The notes under the pieces are model-generated. The model was given only the letters and a program-made list of their open reading frames with translations, did not search any database and had not been told where the DNA came from. The position numbers and the translations under genes were made by a program. From NCBI GenBank assembly GCA_045110515.1, contig JBGCGD010000044.1:1-64000 (forward strand): a stretch of 64,000 bases of DNA. The letters are read 5' to 3'. This document shows positions 25,928-34,830 of this stretch, piece after piece; the stretch's first letter is position 1, and every line of letters starts with the position of its first letter. The stretch comes from Granulosicoccus sp045110515. Its GTDB lineage: Bacteria > Pseudomonadota > Gammaproteobacteria > Granulosicoccales > Granulosicoccaceae.

Positions 25928-26530
25928 ATGCCGATAACAAGAAAATTGAAAACAGTGCTTTCTCGATCTGGCTTTTTGATAGGCTGCCTCGCGATTTCAG
26001 GTTGTAGCAGTATCGCTAACGATGCCGGGTTTAGATCCAGTCTACTCACTAGTCCGTTTGTACCTTACAAGTGGACAAACGACACTCAACGGGATAGCGA
26101 CTTTGACGGTGTGGCGGACCATGCTGATACCTGTGAGGAAACACCACGCAATACGTTTGTGGGTCCTGCGGGTTGCGAGATTGTCACAGGTGTCATTGAG
26201 GGTTTGAAATTCGCGCCGGATGAAGTTGAATTGTCTGTTAAATCGCGCATTGTGCTTGGAAAATTAGTCGACGGTCTGACTCGTTACCCAAGCGCCACTT
26301 TTTCGGTAGAAGGGCATACGGATAATCGCGGTTCTGCAGCAGATAACCTAAAATTGTCTAAGAAACGGGTCAACGCTGTTGTCTCCTTTATGGTCGAACA
26401 GGGTGTAGGAGCTGAGCAAATCAAACCGTTTGCGTTTGGCGAGAGCCGCCCCAGAGAACCTAACGCGACCCTAGAAGGCCGGGAACGGAACCGTAGAATC
26501 GAGATCGAAATTATCAAGAGCTTGCTGTAG
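25928..26530 (+). CDS. OmpA-domain lipoprotein
   Basis: I start the gene at the ATG at 25928 because it leads straight into a lipoprotein signal (FLIGCLAISGCSS) with the lipobox Cys. A calcium-binding type-3 repeat follows (DSDFDGVADHADTC), then an OmpA C-terminal domain of about 110 residues with FSVEGHTDNRG, the stretch NLKLSKKRVNAV and GESRP. Such domains bind peptidoglycan, so the protein probably tethers the outer membrane to the wall. It differs from Pal by the extra DxDxDG repeat and lack of tol genes nearby. It may form an operon with the next lipoprotein gene. Confidence 0.88.
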   Translation: MPITRKLKTVLSRSGFLIGCLAISGCSSIANDAGFRSSLLTSPFVPYKWTNDTQRDSDFDGVADHADTCEETPRNTFVGPAGCEIVTGVIEGLKFAPDEVELSVKSRIVLGKLVDGLTRYPSATFSVEGHTDNRGSAADNLKLSKKRVNAVVSFMVEQGVGAEQIKPFAFGESRPREPNATLEGRERNRRIEIEIIKSLL

Positions 26531-26576
26531 TCTGTGCGGCAAGGCAAAATGACGAGTGTCACTTTAGTTGAATTCA

Positions 26577-27080
26577 ATGAATACTAAAATTAACGTTTTT
26601 GACCATTTCGGCGCGATTAAACCTGCAGCGCTCGTGGCAACTTTGCTGGTGTTGGCCGGTTGCTCAGCAGTGCAGCCTAAGCCTGAGCAGACGCTAGAGG
26701 CAGTGGCCCCCATCGTCAGCCGACCTGACGGCTCAGTCAGAGGCAACACAGACTTCGAGAGAGTTGCTCAACTGTGGGCAGCCGCCGAAGAGGCCAGAAA
26801 AAATGATCAAAATACAATTGCGCTTGAGCTTCTATATGATGCGCTGGAAGTCAGCCCTCAAAATGCGCTTTTATGGAGCCGTGCCGCCGAGATTCAGCTA
26901 GATACTCTCGAGGCCGCGTTGGCTGAGAGTTACGCCACTAAATCCAATGCGTTTGCTCTAGACAACAGACCGCTGCTGCACAGAAATTGGATGATCATCG
27001 AGCACGCGCGAAACATGCGTGGAGACCTTCTCGGCGTTCGAAGTGCGCACAAAAAAGTGCAAGAATACCAAAATCAGTAA
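26577..27080 (+). CDS. Lipoprotein with TPR-like helical region
   Basis: The protein of about 167 residues has a signal peptide ending LLVLAGCSA, a good lipobox, then a Pro-rich spacer and a helical part with TPR-like spacing (QLWAAAEEARKNDQNTIALELLYDALEVSPQN, then WSRAAEIQLDTLEAALAES). It likely sits in the outer membrane and mediates protein contacts. The ATG at 26577 was preferred to a TTG at 26568. It lies between the OmpA-like gene and yoaA, 53 bases before the latter. No family with a known function is recognised. Confidence 0.75.
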   Translation: MNTKINVFDHFGAIKPAALVATLLVLAGCSAVQPKPEQTLEAVAPIVSRPDGSVRGNTDFERVAQLWAAAEEARKNDQNTIALELLYDALEVSPQNALLWSRAAEIQLDTLEAALAESYATKSNAFALDNRPLLHRNWMIIEHARNMRGDLLGVRSAHKKVQEYQNQ

Positions 27081-27133
27081 TAGCGTAAGCTTAGTCGCAA
27101 GGTTGCGCCAACCGGAGCAGGGAGGCACCGGTA

Positions 27134-29086
27134 ATGGAATTAGTTGAATCAATTACAAATGTGCTTGGGCTTGATGGCCCCATAGCTTCTCATCTGTCAG
27201 GATTTGCGCCGCGTGTTGAGCAGCAGCACCTCGCCGAGGCGATATTCTCCACATTTGAAGATACCGCTCAACTTGTTGGAGAGGCAGGTACTGGCACCGG
27301 CAAAACATTTGCCTACCTAGTACCAGCCATACTCAGCGGTCAACGAATCATCATATCCACTGGCACTCGTCATCTTCAGGATCAGCTCTACTACAGTGAT
27401 CTACCGCTGGTCAATCGGGCGCTTTCCAGTGGTGTGTCCATCAGCCTTTTAAAGGGGCGGGCAAACTACCTGTGTAAGCATCGATTGCAGCGGGCTATGC
27501 GTCACCCGGCGTTACTGGATGCCCGATACCAAGAACACCTCAGAGCCATTGTAGACTGGTCACGATCAACAGCCACTGGTGATATCGCTGAAGTGATGGC
27601 GGTCCCCGAAGATTCCATGGTCTGGTCGTTCATTGTCTCTAACGATGAATTTTGTTCTAAACATGAGTTTGAAGATCTGGCAGATTGCTTTGTGCATAAA
27701 GCCCGTAAGCGGGCTCAGGAATCGGACATCGTTGTCGTTAATCACCATCTTTTATGCGCTGATTTAGCGTTGAAAGAGCAGGGCTTCGGAGATCTCCTAC
27801 CTAGCGCAAACGGTTTTGTGATCGACGAGGCTCATCAGCTACCGGATATAGCCGCTCAGTTTTTCGGTCGTAAGCTAAGCAGCCGGCAGCTACTCGATTT
27901 AGCGCGAGATACCGTCGGTGAACAATTGCACGAAGCACCGGATATGCGTGAGCTTCGTGATCTTGCGCAAGATCTGGAAACAGGTGTTCGACATTTTCGC
28001 TTAGCTTTCGGGGTGGAGCCGGGACGTGATGCCTGGATAAACATAAAAGATACGTCCGCTATAGAAAGAGAGCTGGAAAGGCTGACCATTTTACTGGGTG
28101 CTTTATCAGAGACATTAGAGGAGGCTGCCAGCAGAGGTAAGGGGCTTGAAAGTTGCCACAAGAGGGCCTTAGTGCATGCCGATTCCCTTAAGCGGTTCGC
28201 AGAAAACCCGGCCGATGGGGAGTACGTTCACTGGTACGAAACTTTTCGTACAGGTTTTAGTTTAAACATGACTCCCATGACAGTGGCTGGGCCTTTTCAA
28301 CGTGCGATGGAAGCCATGACGTCTAGTTGGGTTTTTACATCAGCAACGCTCGCTGTCGGGGGCGATTTCAGTCACTTTAAGGGGCAGCTAGGTTTGCAAG
28401 ACACCCGCGAGCTTCAGGTGGACAGCCCCTTCGATTATCGGCACAACGCACTTCTGTATTTACCCGAAGATTTACCTGAGCCTCAAAGCTCGGCTTATAC
28501 CAGTAGCATCATAGAAAAAATTAAGCCTGTTTTGAAAGCCAGTCAGGGGCGCGCATTTTTATTATTTACCAGTTACCGTGCGATGCATGAGGCCGCTCGA
28601 TTGTTGGAAAATCAATTGGACTTCCCGTTGCTCATTCAAGGGCAAATGCCCAAACGGGAATTGATAGAAGCGTTTCAATCTATTGGTAATGCGGTGCTGC
28701 TTGGCACCAGTAGTTTCTGGGAAGGCGTTGATGTCAGAGGCGAGGCATTATCATTGGTGGTGATCGACAAACTTCCCTTTGGATCACCCGGTGATCCCGT
28801 GATGGGTGCCCGAATTGATCACATGAAACAAGCCGGTGGCAACCCGTTTTTCGAATATCAAATACCACAGGCCGCTATCGCGTTAAAACAAGGTGTGGGA
28901 CGACTAATACGGGATGTTACTGACAGTGGCGTACTCGTTTTGTGTGATCCGCGAATTCGTTCCCGAAACTATGGTGAAGTTTTTATAACGAGCCTGCCAC
29001 CTATGCCCATAACGCGTGATCTTATGGAAGTGGAAGACTTTTACCGGCGTGAGCGCGAGTCCCATCGAGATGAAGAGTTGATATGA
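27134..29086 (+). CDS. yoaA: YoaA/DinG-family DNA helicase
   Basis: This superfamily 2 helicase of the XPD class has 650 residues. It has Walker A GEAGTGTGKTFAYL (Lys57), STGTRHLQDQLY, VVNHHLLCADL, the DEAH box VIDEAHQLP and the C-terminal motif VGRLIRD. YoaA in E. coli works with the clamp-loader subunit HolC in replication repair. Family members hold a 4Fe-4S cluster on four cysteines. Here Cys114, Cys174 and Cys185 are present, but the position of the remaining ligand (about 179) is Phe in the stretch CSKHEFEDLADC. A GGGAGG ribosome site precedes the ATG. It overlaps tsaB by an ATGA, as in the conserved yoaA-tsaB pair. Confidence 0.92.
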   Translation: MELVESITNVLGLDGPIASHLSGFAPRVEQQHLAEAIFSTFEDTAQLVGEAGTGTGKTFAYLVPAILSGQRIIISTGTRHLQDQLYYSDLPLVNRALSSGVSISLLKGRANYLCKHRLQRAMRHPALLDARYQEHLRAIVDWSRSTATGDIAEVMAVPEDSMVWSFIVSNDEFCSKHEFEDLADCFVHKARKRAQESDIVVVNHHLLCADLALKEQGFGDLLPSANGFVIDEAHQLPDIAAQFFGRKLSSRQLLDLARDTVGEQLHEAPDMRELRDLAQDLETGVRHFRLAFGVEPGRDAWINIKDTSAIERELERLTILLGALSETLEEAASRGKGLESCHKRALVHADSLKRFAENPADGEYVHWYETFRTGFSLNMTPMTVAGPFQRAMEAMTSSWVFTSATLAVGGDFSHFKGQLGLQDTRELQVDSPFDYRHNALLYLPEDLPEPQSSAYTSSIIEKIKPVLKASQGRAFLLFTSYRAMHEAARLLENQLDFPLLIQGQMPKRELIEAFQSIGNAVLLGTSSFWEGVDVRGEALSLVVIDKLPFGSPGDPVMGARIDHMKQAGGNPFFEYQIPQAAIALKQGVGRLIRDVTDSGVLVLCDPRIRSRNYGEVFITSLPPMPITRDLMEVEDFYRRERESHRDEELI

Positions 29087-29793
29087 ATATATTAGCTATA
29101 GAAACCTCCACTGATGCTTGCTCAGTCGCTTTGCAAACAGGGTCAGATTTGCTGTGTGATCATCGCATCGCCCCGCAACAACATGGCACTATTGTCTTGC
29201 CCATGATCGATGCCCTGATGGCCGAAGCCTCTTTGAGCCCGCGACAGCTTAATGGTGTGGCATTTGGTCGTGGCCCCGGTAGTTTCACGGGCGTAAGAAT
29301 CGGCGTTGCTTTAACACAGGGAATTGCCCTGGGTGCTGATGTAGGGGTGATAGGTATATCCACCATGCACAGTGTTGCGCAGGGGGTGTATCGTTTGCAT
29401 GGTGACAAACGGGTCGCTGTCAGCCTCGATGCGCGAATGGACGAAGTGTACTTTGCCTGCTACGAGTTGGGAAAGGAATCAATCATGTGCGCGCTAAGTG
29501 AAGAATATATATGTCTGCCTTCCGATGTGCCTCAGCCGTCGGAACCCTCGTCTATACATTGGGCGGGTTCGGGCGCAGAACGTTACGAGGAAATCCTGCG
29601 TAACCAGTTTTCTGTGAGTGGAGTAAATATCCGTCGAGATGCATGGCCACACGCTCAAGACTTAATCGATATTGCTGTGCCAAATGTGTCAGCAGGGAAG
29701 CTTTTACCTGCTGAAGATGCCATGCCGGTGTATTTAAGAAATAAAGTGGCAGAGACTACCGAGGAGCGCGCAAATAAGGCGAAACACGGTTAA
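29083..29793 (+). CDS. tsaB: tRNA threonylcarbamoyladenosine protein TsaB
   Basis: TsaB is the non-catalytic partner of TsaD in making the essential t6A37 modification of tRNAs that read ANN codons. The N-terminus NILAIETSTDACSVAL and the motif GRGPGSFTGVRIGV are diagnostic. The 236-residue length is normal. It is translationally coupled to yoaA upstream. Its last 38 bases overlap the end of the convergent acyltransferase-like gene. Confidence 0.95.
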   Translation: MNILAIETSTDACSVALQTGSDLLCDHRIAPQQHGTIVLPMIDALMAEASLSPRQLNGVAFGRGPGSFTGVRIGVALTQGIALGADVGVIGISTMHSVAQGVYRLHGDKRVAVSLDARMDEVYFACYELGKESIMCALSEEYICLPSDVPQPSEPSSIHWAGSGAERYEEILRNQFSVSGVNIRRDAWPHAQDLIDIAVPNVSAGKLLPAEDAMPVYLRNKVAETTEERANKAKHG

Positions 29794-30907
29794 CTTCGTT
29801 ATTTCGAGCTTCCTTAATCGATCGAACAGCTCTTGATGCAATCGACATAAGGTTGCTGCGCCAGGCATCGACGCCCACCGTTAGCGTTTGATCTTTCGCA
29901 TACGATAGCTTGTACTCATACTCACCCTTGAGCAGGTCCATGTTTCGGGCACCTTCTTTAATACCTTCGTCAATGATATGCATCATGGACAGATGACCAG
30001 GGCTAAGAGCCTCATACTTGGGGTCGAACCCGTTTTGAAAGAACATGATGGTGCCCTTGTAAAAAAATGAATATTCAATACCAATAGTTTTTTCGTTCAG
30101 TACTAGCACTATCAGTCTCAGTTCATCACGTTTAAGTGCTTCCTTCATCAGGGCTAGATGAAAACTACGGTACCTCTCTGACCCGAAGTTGCCTTGCTCG
30201 CCTTTACTTGCGTGTCGTGTCTGGTGCAGAGTGACGAGGTCTGCAAAGGCAAGATCGATTTCTTCCGGGGACCTGCACCGGTGAAACTTAAACTCCCCAG
30301 CTTGTTTGAGTTTTCGGCGGCGGCGTTTACGTTGCTTTCGTGCGTTACGGCTGAGACTTTTCTCGTAAGCAGAGATGGTATCTGGTAGAGCTTGGACGCA
30401 ACGAGTTTGATTTTGCAGAAGCGGCATCGACCAACCTAACTCAGTTGCCCGCTCTAGCAGGGTGTGTAGAAACTGAGAATGCTCGGGTAAATCGGAAAAC
30501 TGTAGGCGCTCTAGCGAGTGTAAGTTGAGCACATCATCGGTGAGTGCTTTTATTATCTCATCGTTTGCCTGTGGGTTTAATAAAACATCCAAGTCATCCG
30601 GTGACGTATTGCCGCCTGAGCCTATAAATCGGATGGTGTCGGCAGACGCAACCCTGAGTGCACGTGTTGTACATCGATAGAGCGGGGCGATCGCTTCGAC
30701 AACGTCGTTGTTGTAGACCACAACGATGTGTAGCGTCCCGAGGTTGCCGTAGTGTTCCCACCACAGTCTATTCCAGTACCAGCTGTTAAAGAAACCGGCA
30801 CTTGTTGACAACGTGTGAAGTCGAGACCAATCCGGTTCTATCGCATCGAACTGATCAGTATTGGTCAGATGTTCAATCCGAATGTTCGTTTTGGCCGCGT
30901 GGCTCAT
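29756..30907 (-). CDS. CelD/BcsL-type GNAT-fold acyltransferase
   Basis: The protein of about 383 residues belongs to the class with a BioF2-like/FemAB-like acetyltransferase domain. An N-terminal stretch (WSRLHTLSTSAGFFNSWYWNRLWWEHYG) is followed by a very basic helix (RNARKQRKRRRRKLKQ) and the GNAT-like core (LVLNEKTIGIEYSFFYKGTI, then SPGHLSMMHIIDEGIKEG). Members are often found in exopolysaccharide clusters. The start at 30907 (MSHAAKTN) is 19 bases after the cupin gene; longer starts would run into it. It forms an operon with that cupin. The acyl donor and acceptor are unknown. Confidence 0.75.
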   Translation of the reverse strand: MSHAAKTNIRIEHLTNTDQFDAIEPDWSRLHTLSTSAGFFNSWYWNRLWWEHYGNLGTLHIVVVYNNDVVEAIAPLYRCTTRALRVASADTIRFIGSGGNTSPDDLDVLLNPQANDEIIKALTDDVLNLHSLERLQFSDLPEHSQFLHTLLERATELGWSMPLLQNQTRCVQALPDTISAYEKSLSRNARKQRKRRRRKLKQAGEFKFHRCRSPEEIDLAFADLVTLHQTRHASKGEQGNFGSERYRSFHLALMKEALKRDELRLIVLVLNEKTIGIEYSFFYKGTIMFFQNGFDPKYEALSPGHLSMMHIIDEGIKEGARNMDLLKGEYEYKLSYAKDQTLTVGVDAWRSNLMSIASRAVRSIKEARNNEVNRVSPYLRAPR

Positions 30908-30926
30908 CTTCAATCCCAATAATGGA

Positions 30927-31898
30927 TTAGCTTGCGAGTCTTGCGAAAGAGGCCGGCCGTGGCTCATCAAGTTTTCGGATGCCCATTTCACTATCGGGAT
31001 CAATCTGTAAGTCAGTTACGTAGGTCGCAGCCCGGTTCCGGCGGGGAAAAGGCTTGATTTTGTTGACAGCACGGTAAGTGAATCGTTTTAAAGACGGAAT
31101 TGGACCATCCTCTGCCATGCTTCGATTCTTTATGCCTAGATCTCTTAGTACAAATCGATTGGCGAGCTGTACATACTGACGCTTATAAATCGCGGGTGTG
31201 TAATAGCTAGTGGCCAGAGACACATTCATATCCACATTCTGTAGGCGATGAGGGCCGTTATGAGGCCACGATGCAACATCACCAGGTGTTAATAGAAACT
31301 CCGCGGCGTGATCATCAAAACGTGTTTCATACGGCAGGTTTTCATCAATTTCGCCCGCGTATATGTCTTCAAGTAAATCTTGAGGAACCAGGCGAGTGTC
31401 CATAGCTGGGTAAACCCATAGGCGCTTTTGACCACGCATATGCCATAGCATGTTCGGCTCAGCATCCACGTGGTAGTAAACCTGTGCTCCTGGCGAGCTA
31501 ATTAGCAGTGTGCTGTAGTTTGCAACTGGGTTTTGAAGATGCGGGCAGTTTTCATCCAGATGCTGGTACATGCCTTCGATAAGCTCTTTGTAGTCATTGC
31601 TAAACTCTTCTATATGAGTGATGTTCAGCCAAAGGCGCCCATCTTCCACCGCTCTCCATAAATCTGTACCGTTCGTTTCATCGGCGATGTCTACGCAAGA
31701 CCATTCTTCAGGCCGGCACGGATCGTGGCCCATCGTGAAGGCTTGTAACCACTTCCGAGGAAACACGTCGAGCAGTGCGATCAGTTCGGGCTTTTCAAAC
31801 AACTCACGTTGATGGTATTCGTGTTTGTTGATCATGGGGACATCGCCAAATTTGGCGTAGTCTTCTTTAGTCCACTGGATAGGGCTTTTATCACTCAT
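30927..31898 (-). CDS. JmjC/cupin-8-like putative dioxygenase
   Basis: The 323-residue protein has a cupin-like core with candidate iron ligands His143 and Asp145 (YYHVDAEPN) and a downstream His in PGDVASWPHNGPH (His213 or His217), the HxD...H layout of Fe(II)/2-oxoglutarate hydroxylases. A lysine and several aromatic residues in MRGQKRLWVYP fit the 2-oxoglutarate side. It could hydroxylate a protein, peptide or small molecule. It is the first gene of a two-gene unit with the CelD-like acyltransferase, and a second GNAT gene is divergent from it. The substrate is unknown. Confidence 0.72.
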   Translation of the reverse strand: MSDKSPIQWTKEDYAKFGDVPMINKHEYHQRELFEKPELIALLDVFPRKWLQAFTMGHDPCRPEEWSCVDIADETNGTDLWRAVEDGRLWLNITHIEEFSNDYKELIEGMYQHLDENCPHLQNPVANYSTLLISSPGAQVYYHVDAEPNMLWHMRGQKRLWVYPAMDTRLVPQDLLEDIYAGEIDENLPYETRFDDHAAEFLLTPGDVASWPHNGPHRLQNVDMNVSLATSYYTPAIYKRQYVQLANRFVLRDLGIKNRSMAEDGPIPSLKRFTYRAVNKIKPFPRRNRAATYVTDLQIDPDSEMGIRKLDEPRPASFARLAS

Positions 31899-32033
31899 AG
31901 TAGCTATCTATATCCACTTCAGGTCGAATTATGTGATGCGAACCACCTTTTGATGCTGACGTGCGGCTTGATAGTTGCAAAGTAGCTTTACTGGAATATT
32001 AGGGTTATCTATCTTTGGTTTCGGTCAACTGGC

Positions 32034-32699
32034 ATGTTACTTAAATCGTTTTTCTACAAAGCGTTAAACAAGGTATGTACAGCTGACATAACGCGTGTTC
32101 TTTTCCTGGATAGGCGCACATTTACGCCGCTGGAAGCCGGTGAAAAGATCGCCTGCCGATACCTAACTAAGGCAGACTTAGAAACGCTTTCCTCAGTAAA
32201 TCGTTTCGGCATCCATGACAATTTTGTTAAGGATTTTGAAAAATATCGGTTCTTATGCATCGGTGCAATCGTCAACAGTGAAATAGTTGGCATTATATTT
32301 CTTGGTTCGGGCACGGTTCCGGCACGCCACAACAGTGGAGGTCCTGCCCATCATGGAATTGGTGTCAAGACCCCCAAGGCATGCTTCTACATGTTCAAGG
32401 TAAATGTGCTTCCTGAATTCCGGGGTCGTCGAGTCAATCCCGCCATGATCTCTTTTGCGTTTGAGTCCTTGAGGCCGAGCATGCTGCAATCCATCGTCAC
32501 AACCACCGATTGGACCAATGACGCCTTTTATAAGAGCGCCTGCCGATTGGGATTTATCCAAAGAGGTCATGCGGCTGAATTCGTGTTTGCAGGCACTCAC
32601 CTGTATCATTTACCCAAGGCCCTCGATGCAGCGAATGGAGACGTCAGGCCCCACGCCACGGAACAGGATGAAGATGTTATCCGGTTCAAAGGTGAGTAA
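32034..32699 (+). CDS. GNAT-family N-acetyltransferase
   Basis: This 221-residue protein has the acetyl-CoA-binding signature FKVNVLPEFRGRRVNPAMI (motif A, though without the usual Gly-rich triple turn) and a following TTTDWTNDAFYKSACRLGF segment typical of motif B in GNATs. The first 40 residues are basic and hydrophobic. It is divergent from the cupin/CelD-like pair across 135 bases, so the three may share regulation. The acceptor is not predictable. Confidence 0.72.
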   Translation: MLLKSFFYKALNKVCTADITRVLFLDRRTFTPLEAGEKIACRYLTKADLETLSSVNRFGIHDNFVKDFEKYRFLCIGAIVNSEIVGIIFLGSGTVPARHNSGGPAHHGIGVKTPKACFYMFKVNVLPEFRGRRVNPAMISFAFESLRPSMLQSIVTTTDWTNDAFYKSACRLGFIQRGHAAEFVFAGTHLYHLPKALDAANGDVRPHATEQDEDVIRFKGE

Positions 32700-32876
32700 T
32701 GTCCATCGGTCATGACCTGAGCGAAATTTGAGACTTGCGTCAAGTTTAGGGCTCTGCTGCATGACGTGTTCTCGCGTTTCCCGCAGTCATTTTTTGCGTA
32801 TGATTAAGCGAAAGCTTGTGCACTTGCGAATCCAATCCATAGCGTGACTCCCAACATTATCCATTAAATATCATTT

Positions 32877-33590
32877 ATGTATGATTTCTACGGATTTGGT
32901 CTGATTGACGGTTTTGCCGTTACCTGGTTTTTCGTGGTTTGGTTCCTGCATTTTTACCTACTCAACACCTCGTCATTTCGGACGAAAACCATCAGTCACA
33001 CGATGGCCATTCAGCGTGAACGATGGATGTTGAACGTCGTTGCTCGTGGCGATTCCCCCATCGATGCCATTTTGCAAAACGGCTTACAGCAGGGTGTTCT
33101 GTTTTTCGCCTCTACCACTGTTCTGTTATTGGGCGGGCTGGTAGCCGGGTTGGGTGCCGCGGATAGAGGCGTTGCTTTGCTTCAGGAAATACCTGCATCC
33201 ACCACTAATACAAGCTTGCAGTGGGAGATAAAACTCCTATTGATTATTCTAATTTTTGTTTTTGCCTTTTTTAAGTTTGCATGGAGTTATCGACTCTATA
33301 ACTACATACTCATTCTTATAGGTGCATCACCCAAGTGGTCAAATAGCGATGAACAAGCGTTGAGTGCTGAGAATCTATCGAACTATGCGAAAAAACTAGC
33401 AAGACTTCATGCGTTAGCCGCTAAACATTTCACGACTGGTTTGAATGCGTATTTCTTCGCACTTGCCGCTTTTGCCTGGATGATAAATGCCTGGTTCTTT
33501 ATCGTCGCAACGTTCTGGATTGCCTTGGTACTCTATCGACGAGCTTTCCGTTCTGAATTTTTAAAGATCGTAAAAATGACCGAACACTAA
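32877..33590 (+). CDS. DUF599-family membrane protein
   Basis: The 237-residue protein has four or five membrane helices: the first after MYDFYGFGLIDG, then GVLFFASTTVLLLGGLVAG, LLLIILIFVFAFFKFAW and FAWMINAWFFIVATFWIALVL. The stretch RERWMLNVVARGDSPIDA and the following SYRLYNYILILIGA match the DUF599 family, whose function is unknown. It ends 16 bases from the convergent ArsC-like gene. Confidence 0.85.
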   Translation: MYDFYGFGLIDGFAVTWFFVVWFLHFYLLNTSSFRTKTISHTMAIQRERWMLNVVARGDSPIDAILQNGLQQGVLFFASTTVLLLGGLVAGLGAADRGVALLQEIPASTTNTSLQWEIKLLLIILIFVFAFFKFAWSYRLYNYILILIGASPKWSNSDEQALSAENLSNYAKKLARLHALAAKHFTTGLNAYFFALAAFAWMINAWFFIVATFWIALVLYRRAFRSEFLKIVKMTEH

Positions 33591-33606
33591 TGATGTGTCG
33601 TTACAA

Positions 33607-33957
33607 TTATAAATTTTCAGAATAAGATTCTGCGTCGAAGCCCAGCAAAATCGATTTGCCACCTGTTATTACTGGTCGTTTAATGAGGCTGGTGTTTTCA
33701 ATCATTAGTGCGATGGCTTTGCTTTCAGTCAGATTTTCTTTATCTGCTTCGTCCAGTGTGCGCCATGTTGTGCCGCGACGATTGACAAGCGATTCCCAAC
33801 CCAACTGTTTGCTAAATGCTTTTAAGGTTTTCGCATCAATTCCTTTTTTCTTGTAGTCGTGAAACTCATAGCTGATCGATGCCGCATCGAGCCACTTTCG
33901 GGCTTTTTTTACAGTATCGCAATTGGGAATACCATAGACGGTAATCGAATCAGCCAT
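33607..33957 (-). CDS. ArsC/Spx-like thioredoxin-fold protein (YffB type)
   Basis: The 116-residue protein has a single active-site-type cysteine near the N-terminus in YGIPNCDTVKKARKWLD, then YKKKGIDAKTL, a RRGTTWR segment and SLIKRPVI with the conserved Arg of ArsC-like proteins. YffB-type members lie next to dap genes in many proteobacteria, as here (15 bases after dapD). They are not proven arsenate reductases; a glutathione-linked thiol role has been suggested. No arsenic-resistance genes are nearby. Confidence 0.88.
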   Translation of the reverse strand: MADSITVYGIPNCDTVKKARKWLDAASISYEFHDYKKKGIDAKTLKAFSKQLGWESLVNRRGTTWRTLDEADKENLTESKAIALMIENTSLIKRPVITGGKSILLGFDAESYSENL

Positions 33958-33972
33958 GAGTCTGTCCTTTAA

Positions 33973-34803
33973 TTAATCAGCTAGTCGCAGTAGTTCGTTA
34001 ATACCGACCTTGCTTCGTGTTTTTTCATCCACTCGTTTTACGATCACGGCGCAATAAAGACTGTACTTTCCATCGCTGGAAGGTAAGTTGCCCGAGACAA
34101 CGACAGAACCTGCGGGTATACGTCCGTAGGTGATTTCGTCGCGTTCGCGATCATAGATACGAGTGCTTTGACCAATATAAACACCCATTGAAATTACCGA
34201 GCCTTCTTCAACCACAACACCCTCAACAACTTCAGAGCGAGCACCGATGAAGCAGTTATCTTCAATGATGGTGGGTGATGCCTGAAGTGGTTCCAGTACG
34301 CCACCGATTCCTACACCGCCAGACAAGTGAACGTTCTTGCCGATTTGTGCGCAGGAACCCACGGTTGCCCACGTGTCTACCATAGTGCCAGAATCTACAT
34401 AGGCACCGATGTTGACGTAGGAGGGCATAAGAATAGTGTTAGGTGCGATAAAACTCCCTTTTCGTGCCATGGCTGGAGGTACAACGCGCACACCGGCAGC
34501 TTGGAATTCGTTGGCACTCATATCAGTGAATTTACCGGGGACTTTATCGTAGAAGCGTGTAAAACCACCGGCTTCTATTGGCGCATTGTCTCGAAGCCTG
34601 AACGAGAGCAATACCGCTTTTTTCAACCATTCGTTGACTTGCCATTGGCCAACGCCTTGTGGTTCTGCAACACGGGCTTTTCCTGAGTCGAGTAATGCAA
34701 TAGCTTCCTCTACCGATTTACCAATCTCGCCTTTTGCATCGGCAGTACTAATATTGTCGCGATTTTCCCAGGCATCATTAATGATGCTTTCTAGTTCACT
34801 CAT
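33973..34803 (-). CDS. dapD: 2,3,4,5-tetrahydropyridine-2,6-dicarboxylate N-succinyltransferase
   Basis: DapD succinylates tetrahydrodipicolinate in the succinylase branch to lysine and diaminopimelate. The C-terminal half is a left-handed beta-helix of hexapeptide repeats (GSFIAPNTILMPSYVNIGAY, VGSCAQIGKNVHLSGG, SVISMGVYIGQST). The 276-residue length is standard. It follows dapC on the same strand after 27 bases. Confidence 0.96.
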   Translation of the reverse strand: MSELESIINDAWENRDNISTADAKGEIGKSVEEAIALLDSGKARVAEPQGVGQWQVNEWLKKAVLLSFRLRDNAPIEAGGFTRFYDKVPGKFTDMSANEFQAAGVRVVPPAMARKGSFIAPNTILMPSYVNIGAYVDSGTMVDTWATVGSCAQIGKNVHLSGGVGIGGVLEPLQASPTIIEDNCFIGARSEVVEGVVVEEGSVISMGVYIGQSTRIYDRERDEITYGRIPAGSVVVSGNLPSSDGKYSLYCAVIVKRVDEKTRSKVGINELLRLAD

Positions 34804-34830
34804 TGTTTTATCTCTTAAAGGTTGGGGTGC

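Noticed and set aside
33607..33957. Arsenate-resistance locus
   Set aside because: The ArsC-like gene is of the YffB type found beside dap genes; no arsR, arsB or acr3 is present.
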